From Candidatus Heimdallarchaeota archaeon (GTDB taxonomy: Archaea; Asgardarchaeota; Heimdallarchaeia; Heimdallarchaeales; Heimdallarchaeaceae): 44,427 bases of DNA. A program made the position numbers and the translations under genes. The stretch covers positions 1 through 44,427 of the forward strand of contig DAOVER010000024.1 in assembly GCA_030668875.1 (NCBI GenBank), given 5' to 3'. Positions 33,172 through 40,757 of this stretch are shown here, one piece after another (position 1 is the first letter of the stretch; every line of letters starts with the position of its first letter). Under the pieces are notes generated by a model. That model saw nothing but the letters and a program-made list of their open reading frames with translations, made no database searches and had not been told where the DNA came from.

Positions 33172-33942
33172 TTATACAGGAGATATTTCTATGTTGAGTA
33201 TCTCTAAAATACTCACCATTTCTTTTACATCTTCAACTGTTTTTACTCTCATTGAACTCTTAAACATACTAGAATTTAACTCTGATGCTACTTTGTAGAT
33301 ATTCCTTCTTCTCCATACATCCATTGAAGGATTATATAGGAGTATATACATTACATTTTTGTGCAAATCACAAAGAAGGTATGTATCAGCATATTCTAAT
33401 CTCTTACCAATCATTTCTTTCAAAGAATTATCTTGATTAACTCCAAAAATTCTGGGGATTTTTCCAGAGAACATATCAACCATTTTTAAGAAAACCTGTT
33501 TAATGGACGAAGGATTAATATCTGCTTCTGCGTTAAGACTTCTCGCTATTAGGGTGAAATAGGGTATAATGAGACCATAACTATCTAAAACTTCTCGTAC
33601 AGCTGAGCCTTCAAACAGGAAATATGCAACACATAATCTGAATCCTGCTTGCTCTATTCTCACATCAGTTGATGAGGTTATTTCTGTTTCAAAAGGAATA
33701 GCTATAGCTTTCAAACTTTCATTATCTGGGACAGGGATTGGACCAAGCATTTTTGGTTTTTGGCTTCCATCCAATCTACCGATTGAAGACTTATCCATTT
33801 CAACAAGGGTCATACCTGTCATAACTAGTGTTAGAGCTGTATTTTCTTCTAATGTAGAATTATTGAACAATATTTCTGGTCCATAATCTTTGAATATACT
33901 GAACACCAATGTTGGTTCTTTGGAAATGTTTGGATTTATCAT
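33172..33942 (-). CDS. Longin/roadblock-like partner protein of the GTPase operon
   Basis: 256 aa, soluble, no signal peptide. The first ~100 residues read as a small alpha/beta domain beginning PTLVFSIFKDYGPEILFNNS, a pattern like roadblock/longin folds (strand, G-P turn, strand). A second part with RIEQAGFRLCVAYFLFEG and a helical stretch follows, then a last domain with YADTYLLCDLHKNVMYILLYN. The fold assignment is an inference from the pattern. It is last of three genes after two GTPases, so it may bind or regulate them, as longin/roadblock proteins do for Rag or Rab GTPases. ATG 33942 has an excellent ribosome binding site; ATG 33963 is possible. Confidence 0.6.
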   Translation of the reverse strand: MINPNISKEPTLVFSIFKDYGPEILFNNSTLEENTALTLVMTGMTLVEMDKSSIGRLDGSQKPKMLGPIPVPDNESLKAIAIPFETEITSSTDVRIEQAGFRLCVAYFLFEGSAVREVLDSYGLIIPYFTLIARSLNAEADINPSSIKQVFLKMVDMFSGKIPRIFGVNQDNSLKEMIGKRLEYADTYLLCDLHKNVMYILLYNPSMDVWRRRNIYKVASELNSSMFKSSMRVKTVEDVKEMVSILEILNIEISPV

Positions 33943-33949
33943 TATTTTT

Positions 33950-33953
33950 CTCC
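33950..33953 (-). promoter_or_regulatory. Ribosome binding site deciding the longin-like gene start
   Basis: AAAAGGAG on the minus strand, with GGAG ending 7 bases before ATG 33942. It favours that start over the upstream ATG at 33963, which overlaps the preceding GTPase gene. Confidence 0.7.
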
Positions 33954-33955
33954 TT

Positions 33956-34945
33956 TTAATCATCCTTTATAGGTTCTTGATCTAAAGCAATTGCAATTTC
34001 AGGAATTTTGCTTAAGATTTCGTATTTAACTTGTTTTGGCATTTCTTTAGTCGGATCTCTATTCCGTTCTTCAATAAATGCTTGAAGGATTTCCTCGGCA
34101 AGAGATTGTGCTTTAGACTCACTATCATCTCTACCAACGAATAATACTATACTCCATCCACTTACTTTTCGAATAATCATCTTCATAGCGCCTAGTTTTA
34201 CAACATCCATCACAGATTCGCTTTCAAAGATAGTTGTAGCCATGATATTTAGTGCACTAATCAATCCGCCTAGCAATGTACTATCGTGCTCCTCAATGGA
34301 AGCATCAAAGGTATAGTCAAATGCGGGCACGCCTCCCTCTTGAAGAATAATAACTCTCCTTGGAGTTACATCTTCACGTAATGGTGTCCTCCCTGTCATT
34401 CTTGAAATAATCCAATCAAAAGCGGTATAGAAAGTTTCTCCTGTTTTGGCACTGATTGGATAAATTGAAACAGAACGATTTATATCGTCCATAATTATTT
34501 GAAATGCTGGATCTTGAAGTAAATCTACAAAAGGAACAGCATTTGGTTTGTCTATCTTGTTAGCAAGGAAAAGAATTGATGTCTTTTGAGGGATTCTATC
34601 AAGTAAGGTAAAAATATATTCAAAAGAAGCTTCAATATGTCTATTTGACTGAGTATCTATCACGAATACTACTCCATTAATCTCACCAAGAATATCTTGG
34701 AAGTAAGGACTTTCGCGAGCAGTTTCTTCACCTGCTTCAACAACTGAAAGAATGGTTGTACCATACTTTACATTAATGAAACAAGTAGATTGTTCAGGTT
34801 GTCCCTCAGCAATAGTTCCAAACATTAAACGATTAAGAACAGTAGACTTTCCTGAACCTTCTAGACCAAGAATAACTATTTGAGGGATTTTTCTATCCTT
34901 CTCAGACATCATCTTATCTCGTATAAATGAGAGATAGTTGCTCAA
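33956..34945 (-). CDS. Small GTPase-like protein with degenerate G3 box and C-terminal domain
   Basis: 329 aa. G1 is intact, GLEGSGKST (27-35), as are G4 NKID (129-132) and G5 SAK (165-167). The G3 box, normally DxxGQ, reads VEAGE (69-73): the Mg-coordinating Asp and catalytic Gln are both replaced, so GTP hydrolysis is probably weak or absent. Residues about 196-295 form a strand/helix domain (RVIILQEGGVPAFDY ... LLGGLISALNIM ... WSIVLFVGRD) that looks roadblock/longin-like. The start is TTG, directly after the upstream gene's stop, with GGAGG about 10 bases before it. The likely partner is the complete GTPase encoded upstream, as in Rag heterodimers. Confidence 0.8.
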   Translation of the reverse strand: MSNYLSFIRDKMMSEKDRKIPQIVILGLEGSGKSTVLNRLMFGTIAEGQPEQSTCFINVKYGTTILSVVEAGEETARESPYFQDILGEINGVVFVIDTQSNRHIEASFEYIFTLLDRIPQKTSILFLANKIDKPNAVPFVDLLQDPAFQIIMDDINRSVSIYPISAKTGETFYTAFDWIISRMTGRTPLREDVTPRRVIILQEGGVPAFDYTFDASIEEHDSTLLGGLISALNIMATTIFESESVMDVVKLGAMKMIIRKVSGWSIVLFVGRDDSESKAQSLAEEILQAFIEERNRDPTKEMPKQVKYEILSKIPEIAIALDQEPIKDD

Positions 34946-35956
34946 TTATCGTCTTCCTCCCTCTACTTCAAGTGGGAACTTACTTTCGAAGACTTCTCCT
35001 AAGTTTCTACTTACTTCAGCAGGGTTCCTACTGAAATTCTCTAAAATTCGCAGTTGAATCTGTTGAGCTCTTGTAACTGGATCAATTGGGTCAATCATTA
35101 CGGAAAGACAGTATGCTCCACGTTTAACATGACTAACATGTTTTTTATATAAATTCTCTAATTTTATTGATTGAATGCTTTCCTTAGTTTCTACTGCGAA
35201 CATTTTAGTTAATTCTTTTAATTTCTTAAAATCATTTGCTACAGTAGCTTGCTCATTGGGGTTACCAAAGATGGCTTCAGATATAATGGTACCTGAGATA
35301 TCTGTCAATACAGCAGCACCTATCTTAACTTTCCATTGCTGAGCACCGCAGAGCACATCAACTACCCAGTCCCACGCTTCATAGACACCTTGTCCTGTCA
35401 AAGCTGAAACTTTCTTAATATTGAATGGTCTGAGATTTCTTAGAAATTTATCTAATTCAAAATGTTCATTGATTTCAGATAATTCTTTAGAATTGGGTAA
35501 ATCACTTTTGTTTGCTAAAAATAATACAGGAGCATTTTGTTTTGCAAAGTTAATATAATGCCAAAATGTTTGTTTGGATTCGTCAAATCTTACATGATCA
35601 GCTGAATCTACCAAATATATCACAGCATCAGCTCGTTCAATAAATTTTTTCCATAAACTCAATCTAAAAGGTTGATGACCTCCTAGATCAAAGCAAGTGA
35701 AGTTTAAATCTCGATATTGATAGTTTTCTAAATTAATTCCATAAGTGGGTCTAACAACGATATCCTCTTGTTTTAACAGTTTTTTAACTAGCGAGGTTTT
35801 TCCAGCTCTTTCTAACCCTAATAACGCTACACTAAATTTGTTTCTCCCAACCACTGACTCTTGTTGAGCTGTTGTATCTGTCCTAGTTTTCTTTTCTTGC
35901 TTCTCTCGCTTAGCTTTTTCCTGCATTATACGTTTTCGAAATTCATAGAAAGACAT
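34946..35956 (-). CDS. Sar1/Arf-like small GTPase with C-terminal domain
   Basis: 336 aa. A basic helix (1-25) and flexible stretch precede the G domain: G1 GLERAGKTS (47-55), G2 T71 in RPTYGIN, G3 DLGGH (90-94), G4 NKSD (149-152), G5 SAL (184-186). The DLGGH box, with His where Arf has Gln, and the following LWKKFIERADAVIYLVDSAD strongly recall eukaryotic Sar1. Residues about 210-310 form an extra domain (GAAVLTDISGTIISEAIF ... YCLSVMIDP) with a roadblock/longin-like pattern. No lipidation Cys is present. It is first of three tightly packed genes. A GGTGA ribosome binding site lies 4 bases before the ATG. Confidence 0.87.
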   Translation of the reverse strand: MSFYEFRKRIMQEKAKREKQEKKTRTDTTAQQESVVGRNKFSVALLGLERAGKTSLVKKLLKQEDIVVRPTYGINLENYQYRDLNFTCFDLGGHQPFRLSLWKKFIERADAVIYLVDSADHVRFDESKQTFWHYINFAKQNAPVLFLANKSDLPNSKELSEINEHFELDKFLRNLRPFNIKKVSALTGQGVYEAWDWVVDVLCGAQQWKVKIGAAVLTDISGTIISEAIFGNPNEQATVANDFKKLKELTKMFAVETKESIQSIKLENLYKKHVSHVKRGAYCLSVMIDPIDPVTRAQQIQLRILENFSRNPAEVSRNLGEVFESKFPLEVEGGRR

Positions 35957-35960
35957 GTAA

Positions 35961-35966
35961 TCACCT
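35961..35966 (-). promoter_or_regulatory. Ribosome binding site of the Sar1-like GTPase
   Basis: AGGTGA on the minus strand, 4 bases before ATG 35956, a textbook archaeal Shine-Dalgarno site that fixes the operon's first start. Confidence 0.7.
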
Positions 35967-36124
35967 ATCTTGTTGTCAGTAAAGGAGTTGGAACATACTA
36001 TCAGTACATTCTAATATCGTTCTCAATCATTTTAATGTTTTCGCTACTTGTAATATCTTTTTTTACCTTTGTTAATATCGTATTTAAATCATTCCGAACT
36101 CTCAATTTGGGAGGGGGTTCCATG

Positions 36125-36949
36125 TTAACTTGGTATCCATCTTAAAACAAATAAAAGGATAGTAAGAATACCCAGGATAATACATACAATTGCGAAATTA
36201 TACTTGCGTGCAATAAGGAGGAATAATTCCATAGTGAGATAGCCAATGATAGCAGTTATCAAAACAGCTAAAATAAGCATCCACCAATCAGCGGGGAATA
36301 TGCTTTCATGATTAAATAGTTTAAATGTTAAATTAAGAATAAAACCTCCGAGTACAGCAGGTATACTCATAATGAAACTTCCTTTAATTGCATCTTCTTT
36401 ATTCACCGATAACAGAAACAAACCACTCATTGTGACGCCTGATCTACTAATACCGGGGATGATTGTGAACCCTTGGAACAGACCAATAATTGTCATTTCT
36501 TTTTTTGAGAGATCTTCAATTTTCTTCCCCGATTTCTGTTGCTTTTTTGCATAGAAGAGCAATCCAGCTGTCACAAGAAGTGCAACACCAACAATTAGCA
36601 TAACATACTCACCTATAGAAGGTTCAAGGTCTAGATAGTAAATAAATAAAAGATAGCAAGGTACACCTATGATTATTGTCCCGAGGGTGCTTAGAACTAA
36701 AAACCATCTCCATTGTACGGTTACAGAATCCCTAACTCTTGGATTAATATAGAGAACTATTTCTTTGTGATACTTTACTGATACAGCAATAAGCGTCCCC
36801 AAATGAAGCCACAAGGCAAGATCTAGAGCACTAGTAGAAGGAACTCCTAGTAAAGTTGAAACAGTTATTATTTGTCCTTCAGAACTCACAGGTAACCATT
36901 CAAGAATGCCTTGAAGAAATGCGAGCAGTAGAAGTATCCAGAAAAGCAT
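36125..36949 (-). CDS. uppP: Undecaprenyl/polyprenyl-diphosphatase UppP (BacA)
   Basis: 274-aa membrane enzyme that removes a phosphate from polyprenyl diphosphate so the lipid carrier can be reused in glycan assembly. The two active-site motifs are QGILEWLPVSSEG (13-25) with the catalytic Glu, and PGISRSG (165-171). About eight hydrophobic segments fit the family. In archaea the likely carrier is a dolichol-type lipid, used for N-glycans or surface polysaccharide; the glycosyltransferase at 653 could draw on that pool. It lies 34 bases after the lipoyl-carrier gene on the same strand and may share its transcript. Confidence 0.92.
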   Translation of the reverse strand: MLFWILLLLAFLQGILEWLPVSSEGQIITVSTLLGVPSTSALDLALWLHLGTLIAVSVKYHKEIVLYINPRVRDSVTVQWRWFLVLSTLGTIIIGVPCYLLFIYYLDLEPSIGEYVMLIVGVALLVTAGLLFYAKKQQKSGKKIEDLSKKEMTIIGLFQGFTIIPGISRSGVTMSGLFLLSVNKEDAIKGSFIMSIPAVLGGFILNLTFKLFNHESIFPADWWMLILAVLITAIIGYLTMELFLLIARKYNFAIVCIILGILTILLFVLRWIPS

Positions 36950-36983
36950 CTCGAGAATAGAAGGAAAAAATGGTTATAAAAAT

Positions 36984-37424
36984 CTATTCTTGGCTAATTC
37001 TCCACCGAATGTATTCTTCTAGTTTTTCTCCAACGGGTACAATGTTTTCATTTTCCGCTATAGCGACTTCAAAGTTTTTTATTTTTAATAAAAGAATCCA
37101 ACCTTCTCCATAAGGGTCGGAATTCAAGAGATTTGGTTCATTTTTTAGTCTTTCATTCTTTTCTAAAATTACTCCATTAAAAGGAGATTTTATTTGTCCT
37201 ATCCATTTACCACTTTCATAAGTTCCTATCACTTGATCTTTTTTCACTCGTTTCTCAATTTTCATTGTACGAACATATTCAATATCTCCAGCTCTTTTTG
37301 ATACATAATCATCAACACCCAAAATAACTTCAGTGTCAGATTTTTTCTTTATCCAAAAATGACCGGGTTCGCCGGTTACATAAAGCAGATTGTCAGGGAA
37401 GATATATTGTTCTATATTTATCAT
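36984..37424 (-). CDS. Lipoyl-carrier protein resembling glycine cleavage H protein
   Basis: 146 aa with the H-protein layout. The lipoyl-lysine hairpin is K73 in TYESGKWIGQIKSPFNG, where ordinary H proteins have ESVKA, and the later LLNSDPYGEGWI motif is fully typical. The N-terminus (DNLLYVTGEPGHFWIKKK) follows the family but is altered. The gene overlaps the flavoprotein gene by 4 bases and belongs to a redox operon rather than a glycine cleavage cluster; no P or T protein is near. An electron- or thiol-carrier role, as seen for lipoyl carriers tied to Hdr-like complexes, is more likely than glycine cleavage. Confidence 0.8.
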   Translation of the reverse strand: MINIEQYIFPDNLLYVTGEPGHFWIKKKSDTEVILGVDDYVSKRAGDIEYVRTMKIEKRVKKDQVIGTYESGKWIGQIKSPFNGVILEKNERLKNEPNLLNSDPYGEGWILLLKIKNFEVAIAENENIVPVGEKLEEYIRWRISQE

Positions 37425-38833
37425 GAAAACTCACTTGCTATTCGAATAACGAATTTTAACTTAAATAGGGGGAAAAATCTCATCTTAGGTGAACATACTT
37501 TCCCAGGATTGCTTATATTTTTTGGATCAACTTTTTTCTTGAATTCCTTATAGCGTTTATACATTGCTTCTCCATAGATTTGAGGGTAGTAACCTGCAAA
37601 CCACAAACCTGTAGAATATGGAAATCCACCAATTTTTCTGCTTTTCAAAACATGTTTATTGATTTTGAGTATTAGGAGAGACTTCTTGAAATCATTAATT
37701 GGTTCTTCAATTGGAAGATAAAGTAATAACGCATAATGAGTCTTGGAGATTAGTTCACCTTCAACTCTTAATGAACCTTCGAAAAGACCAGCTAATTTCC
37801 TAAGATATTTTGCGCTAGTTTCAATTGGTAGTATCACTTCAGAGACTAGAAAATCAGGATACTCTTTTAATAGTGCAAGTGTTTTGAAACGAAAATCCCA
37901 GATATCCGTTATGTACCTTTTGTCAAGAATTTGACCACTTGCTTTTCTTATTGTATTATTGAAATTATTACTAAATGTAAGTTCTTCCTCCTCATAACTG
38001 ATTTCTTTTGAGATAATAGCAACATAACTACGAGGAAGGTTATATCCAAAATAATCATTGAAAGCTGAAACTTGAGAAGGATTAAGGAACCAGACAGAGA
38101 AAGGATCAACATTTTGCAATTCCTTCAATCCTTTCATTAATTCTACAGGAGAATCAAAAATACAACCAAATTGCTTTAGAGGAATGTCAAATTTGATTTT
38201 AAGTTTTATCTCAGTTATAATACCTAAAGTCCCATTAGATCCAAAGAATAAAGCAATATCCTCTTTTTCATTAAAGGATTGTACTTCTCCATTTGGAAGA
38301 ACAACTTGCATTTCTGCAATTTGATCAACAACATTTCCATATTTTACACTGCCAATACCATGCCCACCATGAGATATCCAACCACCAACTGTGGCAGAAT
38401 AGTAACTTGATGGGTATGAGCAGAGTGAGAATCCTTGTAACTTCAATTTTTTCTGTAATTCTGAGAAGATGATTGATGGAGATGTTGTAACGGTTTGATC
38501 AATTGGTTCAATAAGAAGCTCTCTGTCTAATCCTTTACAATCTATGACTAAACCCTTATTGCAAGGGATACTACCTCCAAAACCTGTTGTTCCTCCACTA
38601 CGAGGTACAATGGGTGTTTTTGTTTCAGTAGCTAAATTGTATACTCTTTGAATATCTTCAACATTTCTGGGTAAAATAATCCCATCTGGTGTGCTATTGA
38701 AGAGTAATTTTGTGAGATTAGGGAGCTCTGCCATATCTCTAGAATAAATTTGTAACGCAGTATAATCTTCCTTCATTTGTTTTCCAAGATATCTGACAAA
38801 TTTTGTTCTAGTTTTCTTCTTCATATTCATCAT
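37421..38833 (-). CDS. FAD-linked oxidoreductase, GlcD/LldD2-like
   Basis: 470 aa of the VAO/GlcD flavoprotein family, which oxidises 2-hydroxy acids such as D-lactate, glycolate or 2-hydroxyglutarate. The FAD-binding PP-loop region has IVPRSGGTTGFGGS, followed by PSSYYSATVGGWISHGGHGIGSVKYGNVVDQI, both hallmark motifs. LFFGSNGTLGIITEIKLKI completes the domain, and the C-terminal FAD-oxidase_C half ends in NPGKVCSPK. It overlaps the Fe-S gene upstream and the lipoyl-carrier gene downstream by 4 bases each, so the three proteins are probably made together as one enzyme system. Confidence 0.88.
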   Translation of the reverse strand: MMNMKKKTRTKFVRYLGKQMKEDYTALQIYSRDMAELPNLTKLLFNSTPDGIILPRNVEDIQRVYNLATETKTPIVPRSGGTTGFGGSIPCNKGLVIDCKGLDRELLIEPIDQTVTTSPSIIFSELQKKLKLQGFSLCSYPSSYYSATVGGWISHGGHGIGSVKYGNVVDQIAEMQVVLPNGEVQSFNEKEDIALFFGSNGTLGIITEIKLKIKFDIPLKQFGCIFDSPVELMKGLKELQNVDPFSVWFLNPSQVSAFNDYFGYNLPRSYVAIISKEISYEEEELTFSNNFNNTIRKASGQILDKRYITDIWDFRFKTLALLKEYPDFLVSEVILPIETSAKYLRKLAGLFEGSLRVEGELISKTHYALLLYLPIEEPINDFKKSLLILKINKHVLKSRKIGGFPYSTGLWFAGYYPQIYGEAMYKRYKEFKKKVDPKNISNPGKVCSPKMRFFPLFKLKFVIRIASEFS

Positions 38834-40011
38834 TCTCCTATTGCTCTTCTAACTAGTTCAGCAATATCGATGACTTCAACGTCAAGTCCCTTCTTTTTCA
38901 CACCTTGTTGTATTGTATCTAGACATGTAGGACAACCATTTACTACAATCTCTGCTTCTGAATATTCGATCTCCTCGATTAATCGAGAATTAACTTGACG
39001 TGTTAAATCTTCATCATTAAGCTTAAGCAATCCTCCACCTCCACAGCACAACGCTTCTTCTCTGTTTGATGGAAGATCCTCATATCTTATTCCAGGTATC
39101 TTTTCAATTATTTCTCTTGGAGGTTCTATCAACCCACAATGCCTGACTAATTCACATGGATCTTTGAATGTTATTTTTTCCTTGATTGTTTTCTTATATT
39201 TCAATTTCTTCTGTTCCAATAATTCGGCAACAAATTCTGAGATATGTAAAACTTCTAAGTCCCATTTGTCACCTAGAATGCGGGGATAAACAATTTTAAA
39301 AGCTCTATAACAGCCAGCACAAGCAGTCACCACTCGCTTAACACCTAGTTTTTTGAATTGTTCTAGGTTATGTTTAGCAAAGGTTTTTCCAACAGAGTAT
39401 CCTCCTGCCAAGAACACAGGGGATCCGCAACACCATTCTTCGTTTCCTAGTATAGTAAAATCCACTCTAGCTTTTCTTAATATTTTTACTACACTAGCTG
39501 CAACACCTTCCATCTTACCAGAATATGAGGCTTGACAACCTACAAAATAAGCTACTGAAGCCTTTCTCTGTGTTCTTTTTGTCATGACCATATTGGCCAA
39601 ATCTGCCCAAGAAACTCTCTCTTCTTTAGGAAGACCAAAGATATTTTGTGTGTCTTTAACTTTGTTATATATAGAAAGTAGAGCAGGGTTCCATCTACCT
39701 CTTTTGAAAGCTTCTTGTCTTACTTGTTCCCAAATTTTTAGCAATGGGATATCTGCAATACAGATATTTTCACATGCTTTGCACATTGTACAAGCAAAAA
39801 TTGAATCAAAGAGAGATTTAGAGATGTCACCTTTAAGTTCCTCTTTCGTAGTTTCTAGAAAATACATTTTTATTTGTTCCAAAATACCACGAGGATGGTA
39901 AGTTTCCCATTTTAACTCTCTAAATGTGGGACATACAGAACAATAGCCACAATATACACATTGTTGTGCTGCTTCTAAAATATCAACTTGCCATTCATTA
40001 GACGAACTCAT
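38830..40011 (-). CDS. Fe-S oxidoreductase with CCG domains (GlpC/HdrD-like)
   Basis: 393 aa. Two N-terminal cysteine sets for [4Fe-4S] clusters come first: C18, C21, C24, C27 (QQCVYCGYCSVCP), then CTMCKACENICIADIP. Two CCG domains follow, each with paired cysteines: FVGCQASYSG with EEWCCGSPVFLAGG, and FKDPCELVRHCG with ALCCGGGGLLKL; CAGCYR and GCPTC complete them. In GlpC and HdrD such domains pass electrons between flavoproteins and thiols or quinones. The first set has only two residues before its last Cys, one fewer than usual. ATG 40011 is preferred to TTG 40017. Confidence 0.88.
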   Translation of the reverse strand: MSSSNEWQVDILEAAQQCVYCGYCSVCPTFRELKWETYHPRGILEQIKMYFLETTKEELKGDISKSLFDSIFACTMCKACENICIADIPLLKIWEQVRQEAFKRGRWNPALLSIYNKVKDTQNIFGLPKEERVSWADLANMVMTKRTQRKASVAYFVGCQASYSGKMEGVAASVVKILRKARVDFTILGNEEWCCGSPVFLAGGYSVGKTFAKHNLEQFKKLGVKRVVTACAGCYRAFKIVYPRILGDKWDLEVLHISEFVAELLEQKKLKYKKTIKEKITFKDPCELVRHCGLIEPPREIIEKIPGIRYEDLPSNREEALCCGGGGLLKLNDEDLTRQVNSRLIEEIEYSEAEIVVNGCPTCLDTIQQGVKKKGLDVEVIDIAELVRRAIGE

Positions 40012-40070
40012 AAACAATAAAAAAATCGCTTTATTCCTTTAATGTCTTGTGGTTATGTTCGCTAATACAA

Positions 40071-40622
40071 TCAAGGTTTGTATCTATTAAAAACAAAAAA
40101 GTGAGGTTTCTTCTTAATAAGAGAAGCAATTACAAAATTTTTGCGAACAGTTGTAGCTAATCTTCCAGCTCTCACCAGTTCAATTGGATCTAGTTTTCCA
40201 TTCCTTTCTATAATCTGAACCATGTAAGGACTATGTTCTAATCCAGGACCTTTGTTGTATACGGCAAAATCTACTCCAAATTTCAGACCAGGCCTAACTA
40301 CATATCCCTTTTTTCTAAGATGTTTGTAAACTAACATTTTATTATCAAAACCGGTGTATTTATCTAAACACCTTTCATGAAACGAACTCTTAGTTAAAAG
40401 AACTCCATTTTCATCAAGAACTTGCAGTTTCTTCTTTTCTATTAAATAAAGACCTTCAAAAAAGGATATCTCTGAGGGATCACGAAAATCATCATCTAAT
40501 TGGGGTTTCCTAACACCGATTGGTTTACCATAGAAACCATTTTTGTAGAGAGTCTTTCCTTGTTTTATATCCCATACAATAATTCTATTTCCAATGAATT
40601 GTGCAGTAAACTTCGGTGACAT
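40071..40622 (-). CDS. endA: tRNA-splicing endonuclease EndA
   Basis: 183 aa, the homotetramer-type archaeal enzyme that excises introns at bulge-helix-bulge sites in tRNA and rRNA precursors. The catalytic triad is visible: Y122 (VDFAVYNKGPG), H130 (LEHSPY) and K161 (TVRKNFVIAS), with the family motif YKHLRKKGYVVRPGLKFG before it. Length and single-unit layout match the alpha4 class. From ATG 40622 the transcript appears leaderless, given the TATA element about 28 bases upstream; a TTG at 40628 is less likely. It is divergent from the KaiC-like gene. Confidence 0.92.
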   Translation of the reverse strand: MSPKFTAQFIGNRIIVWDIKQGKTLYKNGFYGKPIGVRKPQLDDDFRDPSEISFFEGLYLIEKKKLQVLDENGVLLTKSSFHERCLDKYTGFDNKMLVYKHLRKKGYVVRPGLKFGVDFAVYNKGPGLEHSPYMVQIIERNGKLDPIELVRAGRLATTVRKNFVIASLIKKKPHFFVFNRYKP

Positions 40623-40644
40623 AGACAAATAGACGCGTTTTTGA

Positions 40645-40655
40645 TTATTTAAATA
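40645..40655 (-). promoter_or_regulatory. TATA box of endA
   Basis: The minus strand reads TATTTAAATAA, centred about 28 bases before ATG 40622, which predicts a leaderless mRNA and supports that start. Confidence 0.55.
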
Positions 40656-40721
40656 GATAACGTTTGTTTAGTTTGAGAAAATAAACAAATTGCATTAAGT
40701 CAATTACAACATAAGATAGCA

Positions 40722-40729
40722 TTTTATAT
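40722..40729 (+). promoter_or_regulatory. TATA box of the KaiC-like gene
   Basis: TTTTATAT, centred about 32 bases before ATG 40758, fits a transcript starting a few bases before or at that ATG. It is the best-looking TATA element in the window. Confidence 0.6.
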
Positions 40730-40757
40730 CTGATTAACGACAACTATTTTGAGAATC

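Noticed and set aside
35957..36124. Spacer between UppP and the Sar1-like GTPase, checked for tRNA or a riboswitch
   Set aside because: No conserved stem or RNA motif is visible; only the ribosome binding site of the GTPase gene stands out.
35861..36145. 94-aa plus-strand frame crossing the GTPase operon start and the following spacer
   Set aside because: Covers the operon's promoter and ribosome binding site on the other strand; no domain and no initiation signal were seen.
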